From positions 1 through 64,000 of the forward strand of contig JANQEO010000275.1 in the NCBI GenBank assembly GCA_028278325.1: a stretch of DNA of 64,000 nucleotides, given 5' to 3'. Below the pieces are notes generated by a model. The model worked only from the letters and a program-made list of their open reading frames with translations, made no database searches and was not told the DNA's origin. A program made the position numbers and the translations under genes. This document shows, one piece after another, positions 1 through 6,987 of the stretch (the first letter of the stretch is position 1; each line of letters starts with the position of its first letter). The stretch comes from Candidatus Binatia bacterium. GTDB taxonomy: Bacteria; Desulfobacterota; Binatia; UBA1149; JAJCZL01.

Positions 1-178
1 GATGCTGTCGGGGATGAAGGTGGATGAGGTGGCCATGCAACTGGAGAGTCGCCGTCACGGCGAATCCAAGCTCAAGGTAAGCGACGCGATCCTCGCGCAT
101 CTGACACTCCTCGCAATGACCGGGATGCTGGTCGGCATACGGAATGTCCGCCGCGCCGTGGCCACGTTGACAGCCTGA
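1..178 (+). CDS. glycosyltransferase family 2, C-terminal fragment
   Basis: Only the last 59 codons lie in the window; the reading frame is open to the left edge and ends with TGA at 176-178. The visible peptide contains RRHGESKLKVSD followed by a hydrophobic stretch (ILAHLTLLAMTGMLVGI). In family 2 polyprenyl-phosphate or undecaprenyl-linked glycosyltransferases an 'RxxGxSK' motif stands just before the C-terminal membrane part, so I read this as the end of such an enzyme. It lies 24 bases upstream of a sugar dehydrogenase gene and probably opens or continues the polysaccharide operon. Substrate cannot be inferred from this piece. Confidence 0.6.
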   Translation, partial: MLSGMKVDEVAMQLESRRHGESKLKVSDAILAHLTLLAMTGMLVGIRNVRRAVATLTA

Positions 179-202
179 ATACCAACCGAAGGAACCTGGA
201 AA

Positions 203-1249
203 ATGTCTGACAGCACCAATCTCGTCAATCTCGGAATCGTCGGCTTCGGCAGAGCCGGCGGCGTTCACCTCGATGCCCTCAACGAACTCGGCAACGTCGC
301 CGTATCGGCCATATCGGATCCGTCCGACGATGCTCGCCAACGTGCGGCCGGTCTGGGCCTCGGTGCCTACGCTACCCCGAACGAGATGTTCGACTCATGC
401 GAGCTGGACGCTGTCATGATCTGCACCCCGCCGTCCGAACATGCGGCCATAGCCAACTACGCTCTGGAGAAGGGACTTCACGTACTGTGCGAGAAGCCGT
501 TGGCGACGACCTCGGCGGACGCGCTCAGCATGCTCAAGGCGGCAAGCCGCGAGAAGCGGCATCTGCTCCTCGCAACGAAGTTCAGACATGTCGAGGACAT
601 TCGTGCAGCCCGCGACTTGATCGCGTCGGGCGAGATCGGCGAACCGCTCGGATTCGACGTGAGCTTCTGCAGCCGTGTCGACATGAGTGGCCGCTGGAAT
701 TCGGACAGGCACCTTTCGGGCGGGGGAGTAATCATCGACAACGGTTGCCATGCTTTCGACATCGTTTCTTACCTGTTCGGCACCGTGACCCGCGTTCAGG
801 CGACCGCCCTGAAGCCGCTGCAAGAGATCGACGTAGAAGACTCGGCTACGATACAGGTGCGCGCCACTCACGGCGTCATCGGCAAGATCGATCTCAGCTG
901 GAGCTTCTTCACAGGCCGCGACAGCTACCTGACCGTCCAAGGGTCGGAAGGCATAATCGAAGTCGGCTGGGCGACAGCCCGCTTCAAGCGCGACAACGGT
1001 GAGTGGCAGCCGCTCAATGGTGGACGCTACGACAAGATCGGCTCCCACTCGCGAATGTTCGGTTCCTTCGTGGACGTAATCAGCTCGCCCGAGTCCGCTG
1101 CCCCGTGGATCAGCAGCGTCGAGGCTCTGCGCACCGTCGCAGCAGTGGACGCCGCTTACAAGTCGATGGAGACCGGCACCTGGGAATGGGTCGACACGCG
1201 AGCGATCCAGGACAACCGCGAGGTCGAAGCGGAAAGGAGACGTGCGTGA
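203..1249 (+). CDS. Gfo/Idh/MocA family sugar dehydrogenase (WlbA/WbpB-like)
   Basis: Predicted NAD(P)-dependent oxidoreductase of 348 residues acting on a nucleotide sugar in the cytoplasm. The N-terminal Rossmann fold shows GFGRAGG at residues 14-20, and the family's EKP motif (CEKPLAT) is at residues 97-99, where the Lys is catalytic. The C-terminal alpha/beta domain includes a Gly-rich HLSGGGVIIDNGCHAFD stretch with the usual active-site His. The neighbours (beta-helix acetyltransferase, aminotransferase, UDP-GlcNAc 2-epimerase) match the WlbA/WbpB role, which oxidises C3 of UDP-GlcNAcA before amination. A generic inositol or sugar dehydrogenase role cannot be excluded. It overlaps the next gene by 4 bases (GTGA). 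Confidence 0.8.
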   Translation: MSDSTNLVNLGIVGFGRAGGVHLDALNELGNVAVSAISDPSDDARQRAAGLGLGAYATPNEMFDSCELDAVMICTPPSEHAAIANYALEKGLHVLCEKPLATTSADALSMLKAASREKRHLLLATKFRHVEDIRAARDLIASGEIGEPLGFDVSFCSRVDMSGRWNSDRHLSGGGVIIDNGCHAFDIVSYLFGTVTRVQATALKPLQEIDVEDSATIQVRATHGVIGKIDLSWSFFTGRDSYLTVQGSEGIIEVGWATARFKRDNGEWQPLNGGRYDKIGSHSRMFGSFVDVISSPESAAPWISSVEALRTVAAVDAAYKSMETGTWEWVDTRAIQDNREVEAERRRA

Positions 1250-1893
1250 CCGACGCGGCACGCACACCGCCTAAACCCCTCCAAGAACCAGCCAAGATTC
1301 ATCCGACGGCACTGGTAGAAGACGGTGTCGACATCGGCACCGGCACCTCGATTTGGGACAACGTACACGTCCGTGGCCCTGCAACCATAGGCAGTGACTG
1401 CATCGTCGGGGAGAAGAGCTACATCGCCTACGGCGTCAGCATCGGCGACAGGGTCAAGATCAACGCCTACGTATACCTCTGTACGGGCATCACCGTCGAA
1501 GACGATGTCATGATCTCGGCGGGCGTTGTGTTCACCAATGATCGCTATCCACGAGCCTTCGCAACTGATCCCGGTACGATCGCCACATCCGAACCCACCG
1601 AGGATACGCTGGAGACCACTGTCAGGGCCGGCACGACTATCGGCGCAAGCGCGACCATCGGCCCGGGGCTCGAACTCGGGGAGTTTGCCATGATCGGGAT
1701 GGGTGCTGTCGTGGTCAAAGACGTTCCGGCGCATGGCCTGGTGTACGGCAACCCGGCGAGCCTGCGCGGGTACGTCTGTGTGTGCGGAGCGCGGCTCCAA
1801 CTCGGCATCAACGACGAGGACGGAACGGGCTCGGAGTGCCGGCAGTGCGGACGCCGTTACGTAAAGCGTAGAGGCTCCGTAGTAGCCGCCTAG
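1246..1893 (+). CDS. left-handed beta-helix N-acetyltransferase with C-terminal Cys cluster (WlbB/WbpD-like)
   Basis: I chose the GTG at 1246 (215 residues) because it overlaps the previous stop as GTGA and has GGAAAGGAGA just upstream. Residues about 18-170 are imperfect hexapeptide repeats ([I/V]G-x4) forming a left-handed beta helix. FTNDRYPRA at 96-104 matches the loop of WbpD/WlbB acetyltransferases, which acetylate the 3-amino group of a UDP-sugar uronic acid with acetyl-CoA. The tail has Cys178, Cys180, Cys198 and Cys201 in a CxC...CxxC layout that looks like a small zinc ribbon. Function is inferred from fold plus the adjacent dehydrogenase. Another sugar O- or N-acetyltransferase is possible. 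Confidence 0.78.
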   Translation: MTDAARTPPKPLQEPAKIHPTALVEDGVDIGTGTSIWDNVHVRGPATIGSDCIVGEKSYIAYGVSIGDRVKINAYVYLCTGITVEDDVMISAGVVFTNDRYPRAFATDPGTIATSEPTEDTLETTVRAGTTIGASATIGPGLELGEFAMIGMGAVVVKDVPAHGLVYGNPASLRGYVCVCGARLQLGINDEDGTGSECRQCGRRYVKRRGSVVAA

Positions 1894-1922
1894 CCCGGCC
1901 GGATCCACGATCGAGTAGTTTC

Positions 1923-3665
1923 ATGATCGACCTGCTCTCACGTGACGAGTTCGCGGCGCTCGGGATCGAAGCGATGCTCGAGATCGAGAAGATCCCCTTC
2001 CGGCGGATCTCGAACCTCGACGAGACGAGCGGGGCTCCGATAATCGCGGCGGCCAGCGACCTAACGGCCGACGAGAGCGACTTTCTCTTGGCGCGGCGCT
2101 CTCTGGTATTGAACGGAGGCGCGGTGTTCGCCCAACGCTGCTTCGATTCCGCCTCCCCCGGGATGCACGTTGGTTCCTGCAACATACCGGTCACTGCACC
2201 GGTGTGGCCCGCGAGAGTAGTGGCGCGCGCGGGCGATCTCGGAATCAACAGCCTACGCTTACCCAAGACGACCATCTGCTCGCCGTCGGGAGATATCGAG
2301 GGAGAGGTCGTCTTGCCTTTCCTCGAGTCCTCGGGCGACCGGCGCAGATCGGGCGCGGCTCTTGTAAGACGAGGGGACTGCGTATGGTCCCTCGTCAATC
2401 TCGGGACTGCATTCTCCGCCCTCATGACCGACGCCTATCTCCCCTTGCGTGAGGGACCACCGCGCAGGCGTCTGGGCCCCCATGCGGCCGCCAATCTGCT
2501 GTTCGAAGCATACTACCGCCTGCCGCAAGCACTGAGATCGTTCGTGCAACGCCGCACCTACGCCAAACTAGACCGGCGGCTCAAAGAGTACGGCGACATC
2601 GCCTCGAGTTATCCGGTCGATGGCACCGGCTGGTTGCTGGTCGAGCTGACCAAAGCGATCATTCGCGCCATCAGCGGCGAGGACACCGTCGGGCTCGCCA
2701 AATGGCCGGCCCCCTACGACTCGGCCGCAGTGCTCACGCACGACATCGAGCCGACGGACTATGCCTACGGAGAGGGACTGAGCCGCCTTCTCCGGCGCAT
2801 CTCCGACGCGGATACTAAATCCACGCTGGGTCTCGTCGAAGCTCCTGCAGTAGCCGGCCTCGATCGTTCCACCACGGCCGAGATCAAGCGCCATGGCGTG
2901 ATCCTCCACGGCGTCACTCACCGTGGTGACGCCGTCGTGGCTTCTCCTGAGCGGTTGGCCGGTTACCTATCGCGCGCCCGCGAGCGCCTCGAGCTCAAGT
3001 TGGGCAGAAGGATTCGCGGGTTCAGAAGCCCGCGTTTGGACAGATCAGCCGATCTGGCCAGCGCACTGGACGCCGCCGGCTTCGCCTTCGACTCTTCCTG
3101 GCCCGACGTCGACCGCGAAAACGCCAAGCACTTCGGCGGAGGGGTAAGGGTCAACGTGCCGTTCCGGCGTCCTATCGTCGACGAGAGCGGCAAAGTGCGC
3201 GTGAGTCGCTGCCTTGAACTACCGATGACCGCGCCCGACTGCATACAATCCTTGTTCGGCGGCGGCAGCCGAGACGCTCTACGGTCCGACGTGGAGCGCA
3301 AGGCCGACTTCATCAGATCCATCGGCGGCCTCTACGTGGCCTTGGTCCACGGCGGTGTCTTCGACGACGATGATGCCGCCGTGCGTGAGTCCCTTCTCGA
3401 GGACGTGCTCGAGATCATAAAAAAACAAGGCGTATGGCGGGCCAGCCTGGAGGAGGTCGCCGCCTGGTGGACGAGCCGTGAGGCCGTCACCCTGGAAACG
3501 GAGCATGGCGCCGTATCCGCCACTAACAACGGAAACCGGCCCGTCGAAGGGCTATCATTAATCATAGAGAACGCTTCGGGCGTCGAGACCCGGCCGCTAC
3601 CACGGCTGGAGCCCGGCGAGAAGGCGAGTATCGCTCTGACGGGCGCGGCGAAACCGGCAGCCTGA
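1923..3665 (+). CDS. large polysaccharide deacetylase (NodB-like) with flanking domains
   Basis: 580 residues. The middle third carries a NodB-type deacetylase core: THDIE near residues 273-277 (metal-binding Asp) and HGVTHRGD near 328-335 (the paired His residues), then GFRSPRLD, the usual third motif. An N-terminal segment of about 200 residues has no recognised domain. The C-terminal 75 residues (NNGNRPVEGLSLIIENASG) look like a beta-sandwich. No signal peptide is visible, so it is probably cytoplasmic or membrane-associated. Its position among nucleotide-sugar genes suggests de-N-acetylation of a polysaccharide or of a lipid-linked sugar. The exact substrate is unknown. Confidence 0.72.
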   Translation: MIDLLSRDEFAALGIEAMLEIEKIPFRRISNLDETSGAPIIAAASDLTADESDFLLARRSLVLNGGAVFAQRCFDSASPGMHVGSCNIPVTAPVWPARVVARAGDLGINSLRLPKTTICSPSGDIEGEVVLPFLESSGDRRRSGAALVRRGDCVWSLVNLGTAFSALMTDAYLPLREGPPRRRLGPHAAANLLFEAYYRLPQALRSFVQRRTYAKLDRRLKEYGDIASSYPVDGTGWLLVELTKAIIRAISGEDTVGLAKWPAPYDSAAVLTHDIEPTDYAYGEGLSRLLRRISDADTKSTLGLVEAPAVAGLDRSTTAEIKRHGVILHGVTHRGDAVVASPERLAGYLSRARERLELKLGRRIRGFRSPRLDRSADLASALDAAGFAFDSSWPDVDRENAKHFGGGVRVNVPFRRPIVDESGKVRVSRCLELPMTAPDCIQSLFGGGSRDALRSDVERKADFIRSIGGLYVALVHGGVFDDDDAAVRESLLEDVLEIIKKQGVWRASLEEVAAWWTSREAVTLETEHGAVSATNNGNRPVEGLSLIIENASGVETRPLPRLEPGEKASIALTGAAKPAA

Positions 3666-3690
3666 CAATCCAACAACAGAGGTCAATTTC

Positions 3691-4941
3691 ATGAAACTAC
3701 CATCCGACGCAGACTCGAGCGGACGAGATCTTGGACAGCAGGAACTGGAACTGCTCCGCGAGGTCATAGAGTCAGGTACCTTGAACTGCACGAAGGGGTC
3801 GCAAGTCAACGCCTTCGAGAAGAGCTTCGCCGACCGCTACTCGGTTCCACACGCCCGCGCCGTAGCCTCCGGCACCGCCGCGGTCCACACCGCGCTGAAT
3901 GCACTGATGCCGGAGCCCTGCGACGAGATCATAACGACTCCGGTGACCGACATGGGAGCTCTGACGCCCATACTCTACGAGCAGGCGATTCCGGTGTTCG
4001 CCGACGTAGACCCCGTGACACTCAACATTACGCCCGAGTCGGTGGCCGAGAGAATCACGGAACACACGCGTGCGATCGTCGTTACCCATCTGTTCGGCAA
4101 TCCGTGTGACCTCGACGGAATCTGCGAAGTCGCCCGTGATCACGGACTTCCGGTCATAGAAGACTGCGCTCAGGCTTTCCTCGCCGAGCACAACGGCAAG
4201 CTGGTGGGCACCGTCGGCGACGTCGGCTGTTTCAGCCTTCAGCAAGGCAAGCACATGACCACCGGCGAAGGCGGCGTGGTGATCACGTCCGACGATGCGT
4301 TGGCTCGTCACATGCGCCTGTTCAGCGACAAAGCTTGGGGATATGGGGATCCGCAACCGGACCACTACTTCCTGGCGCTGAACTACAGGATGACCGAGCT
4401 GCAGGGAGCCGTCGCGAACGCTCAGTTCGCGAAGCTGAGCGGCGTGGTCGACAGACGGCGCCGGACCGCTGCCGCGCTGACCGAAGCGTTGCGCGGCGTT
4501 CCCGGTTTGACCTTGCCCGAGGCCGCGCCGGGCAGCACCCACGTATATTGGAAGTATCCTCTGACGGTCGACGCCAAGGTTCTCGAAGGCGGCGCCGATG
4601 CTCTGGGCGCCCAGCTGAAGAGCCGCGGCGTGTTCTGCGTTCCGCGCTACATCCAGAAGCCGGCCTTCATGTGCCAGCTGTTCACCGAGCGGAGAACCTT
4701 CGGCAAGAGCGGCCTTCCCTACAGCAGGTTGGCGGATCTGGGCCGCCCCGAGGTGCGCTACGACGAGGCGGAGTATCCGGGCACGGCCCAGGGCCTGGCT
4801 TCCGTGGTCGTGCTGCCCTGGAACGAGGCTTACACAGAGGAACACGTCGACTTCATAGCCGCGGCCGTGAAGGGCGCCGTCACCGAGCTCAGCCCCACCG
4901 GCACTTTCACCGGGGCAGCCGCGGGAGAAACGCGGGCGTGA
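3691..4941 (+). CDS. DegT/DnrJ/EryC1/StrS sugar aminotransferase
   Basis: 416-residue PLP-dependent aminotransferase. Lys187 in LQQGKHMTTGEGG is the predicted Schiff-base lysine; EDCAQAF a little upstream carries the Asp that contacts the PLP pyridine nitrogen. The QxGKHMTTGEGG form recalls the StsC/AHBA-synthase branch of the family more than classical WbpE, so a keto-sugar or keto-cyclitol acceptor is likely but its identity is open. It follows a deacetylase gene by 25 bases and overlaps the next deacetylase start by 4 bases (GTGA at 4938), so it is translated as part of the polysaccharide operon. Confidence 0.85.
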   Translation: MKLPSDADSSGRDLGQQELELLREVIESGTLNCTKGSQVNAFEKSFADRYSVPHARAVASGTAAVHTALNALMPEPCDEIITTPVTDMGALTPILYEQAIPVFADVDPVTLNITPESVAERITEHTRAIVVTHLFGNPCDLDGICEVARDHGLPVIEDCAQAFLAEHNGKLVGTVGDVGCFSLQQGKHMTTGEGGVVITSDDALARHMRLFSDKAWGYGDPQPDHYFLALNYRMTELQGAVANAQFAKLSGVVDRRRRTAAALTEALRGVPGLTLPEAAPGSTHVYWKYPLTVDAKVLEGGADALGAQLKSRGVFCVPRYIQKPAFMCQLFTERRTFGKSGLPYSRLADLGRPEVRYDEAEYPGTAQGLASVVVLPWNEAYTEEHVDFIAAAVKGAVTELSPTGTFTGAAAGETRA

Positions 4942-5837
4942 GCCAGTCCTACGCTGTCTTTTCCTGCGACCTCGACACGGTCGACCGTCACCTGCAGGGA
5001 TACGGCGTGGAGGACCTGCCCGCTTGCGACAGAATCTATCGCACGGCGGTGCCGAGGCTTCTGGAGTTGCTCGACAAGGCCGGCCTACCGGCCGTGATGT
5101 TCACGATCGCCCGCGACGCTGACGGCCAATCCGCGCTTCTGCAAGACATGGTCGGGCGGGGCCACGAGATCGCCAGCCATTCGATGTCCCACCCCCAGCC
5201 GTTCAGCGTCCTCGATGATGATGCTCTGGCGGTCGAGATCCGCGATTCACGAACACACCTGAGCGAGAGTAGCGGCAGCGATGTCGCCGGCTTCCGGGCC
5301 CCGGCCTGGGACGTCGACGACCGCGTTCTCGAGTTCATAGCCGGTGCGGGCTACTCCTATGATGCTTCGGTCTTCCCCACTCCCGCCCTCATTGCCAGCC
5401 GCCTGTCAGCGTTTCGCCGCAGCGAGGGGAAACGGTCGATCTTCTCCATGGATATCTTCGCCCACGCGTTCTCGGCACGCGGTCCACACAGCCTGAGCAC
5501 GCCGTCGGGCGAGCTGGTGGAGTTTCCGGTAGCCGTTACGCGCTGGCTGCGGTTTCCCGTCTACCACACGCTGGCCTATTTCGTGCCGTGGCGGATCTTC
5601 TCCAGGGCCTTGGATTCCCTCCTCGAGCGCGACGTGCCGCTGTTCTACGAGTTTCACGCCGCCGACCTTCTGGATCTCGCCGGCGACGACATCGACCCCA
5701 GGATGGACCGCCACCCCGGAATGAAGCTTCCGCTGGAGCGAAAGCTCGGCATGCTCGAAACGATACTGACCAGAATCGCCGAGAAACGGCGTGCGGTTAC
5801 ATACAAGCAGGCAATGGCCGAAGGCCTGGCTGCCTGA
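4938..5837 (+). CDS. polysaccharide deacetylase (NodB-like)
   Basis: 299 residues from the GTG at 4938, which overlaps the aminotransferase stop; the same open frame runs further upstream but only inside that gene. The metal-binding Asp is in SCDLD (residues 9-13) and the His pair is H81 and H85 in EIASHSMSH, followed by GFRAPAWD. Later residues (FYEFHAADL) supply the His seen near the C-terminus in the DUF3473-type branch. It is the second deacetylase of this locus and lacks the extra domains of the first. Probable role: deacetylating a sugar in the exported polysaccharide or its lipid-linked precursor. Confidence 0.8.
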   Translation: MSQSYAVFSCDLDTVDRHLQGYGVEDLPACDRIYRTAVPRLLELLDKAGLPAVMFTIARDADGQSALLQDMVGRGHEIASHSMSHPQPFSVLDDDALAVEIRDSRTHLSESSGSDVAGFRAPAWDVDDRVLEFIAGAGYSYDASVFPTPALIASRLSAFRRSEGKRSIFSMDIFAHAFSARGPHSLSTPSGELVEFPVAVTRWLRFPVYHTLAYFVPWRIFSRALDSLLERDVPLFYEFHAADLLDLAGDDIDPRMDRHPGMKLPLERKLGMLETILTRIAEKRRAVTYKQAMAEGLAA

Positions 5838-5852
5838 CGAGGCTGGAGAAGG

Positions 5853-6986
5853 ATGAGCGAGCCCAAGGTCGTTCTTTGCGTCTTCGGAACCCGCCCGGAA
5901 GCGATCAAGTTCGCTCCGGTCATCCGGGCGCTGGCCGACACCTCGGGCCTGCTGGTCCCGAGGGTGTGCGTAACCAACCAACACGGACACATGCTCGACC
6001 AGGTTCTCGATTACTTCTCGATCGACGTGCATCACTCCCTCGAGATCATGACCGAGGGGCAGACTCTTTCGGAGATCGGATCGAGGATTCTGGATAGGCT
6101 GCCGACGGTGCTAGAGGCCGAACGGCCGGCAGCCCTGCTGGTTCAGGGTGACACGACGACCGCCTTTGCTGCCGCGCTGGCGGCGTTCCACGAGAACGTC
6201 CCGGTCGGACATATCGAAGCCGGACTACGCACCTATCAGAAGGATTCCCCCTTTCCGGAAGAACTCAACCGCCAGATGACGACGCTCTTGAGCGAATGGC
6301 ACTTCGCTCCGACTCAGCGTGCCGTCGACGTGCTTGCGGCCGAGCGGGTGGCAAGCGACAAGATCATACTCACCGGCAATCCGATCATAGACGCGCTCGA
6401 ATGGACCGTGGCGAACTGCCGTAACGGCAGTCATATCGACCGTTTGAGCCTTGACGATTCTCGTAGGTTGATCCTGGTGACCGCGCATCGCCGGGAGAGT
6501 TTCGGCCAACCGTTCATGGAACTGTGCACCGCGCTGCGTGCCCTGGTCGACCGTAACCCGGAAGTCGAACTCGTGTACCCGGTTCACCTGAACCCGCGGG
6601 TACAAGAGCCTGTTCGAGCGATACTGGGAGAGTCCGACCGCATACACCTCATCGAGCCGGTCGACTACGTAACCCTGGTCAGCCTCATGCAGAGGTCCTA
6701 TCTGATCCTGACCGATTCGGGCGGGATACAAGAAGAGGCACCCTCACTCGGCAAGCCGGTGCTGGTCATGCGAGAGACCACAGAGAGACCGGAAGGCGTG
6801 GATGCGGGGACGGCGCTCCTGGTCGGGACATCACACGACAGCATCGTCGAGCATGCCGAGCGGCTGCTGAGCGACAGTGGCGCTTACCGGCAGATGTCGG
6901 AGGCTCACAACCCCTTCGGGGACGGCCACGCCGCAGAGCGCATCGCGGCCGTCTTGACGTCGGCCCTGTGCTCGTCGGCAGACTGA
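5853..6986 (+). CDS. wecB: UDP-N-acetylglucosamine 2-epimerase, non-hydrolysing
   Basis: 377 residues, the normal length. FGTRPEAIKFAPVIRAL near the start, HIEAGLRT near residue 120, and DSGGIQEEAPSLGKPVL followed by RETTERPEGV in the C-terminal half are the signature stretches of the WecB/WbpI family, which interconverts UDP-GlcNAc and UDP-ManNAc (or the 2,3-diacetamido uronic acid derivative in WbpI). The nearby dehydrogenase and acetyltransferase genes make a WbpI-like substrate plausible, but sequence alone does not settle it. It is the last gene of the plus-strand locus; the next gene converges and ends one base after it. Confidence 0.92.
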   Translation: MSEPKVVLCVFGTRPEAIKFAPVIRALADTSGLLVPRVCVTNQHGHMLDQVLDYFSIDVHHSLEIMTEGQTLSEIGSRILDRLPTVLEAERPAALLVQGDTTTAFAAALAAFHENVPVGHIEAGLRTYQKDSPFPEELNRQMTTLLSEWHFAPTQRAVDVLAAERVASDKIILTGNPIIDALEWTVANCRNGSHIDRLSLDDSRRLILVTAHRRESFGQPFMELCTALRALVDRNPEVELVYPVHLNPRVQEPVRAILGESDRIHLIEPVDYVTLVSLMQRSYLILTDSGGIQEEAPSLGKPVLVMRETTERPEGVDAGTALLVGTSHDSIVEHAERLLSDSGAYRQMSEAHNPFGDGHAAERIAAVLTSALCSSAD

Positions 6987-6987
6987 T

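Noticed and set aside
4335..4937. long N-terminal extension of the second deacetylase
   Set aside because: The frame overlaps the aminotransferase gene, is Arg-rich and lacks motifs; the GTG at 4938 overlaps the previous stop in the typical way.
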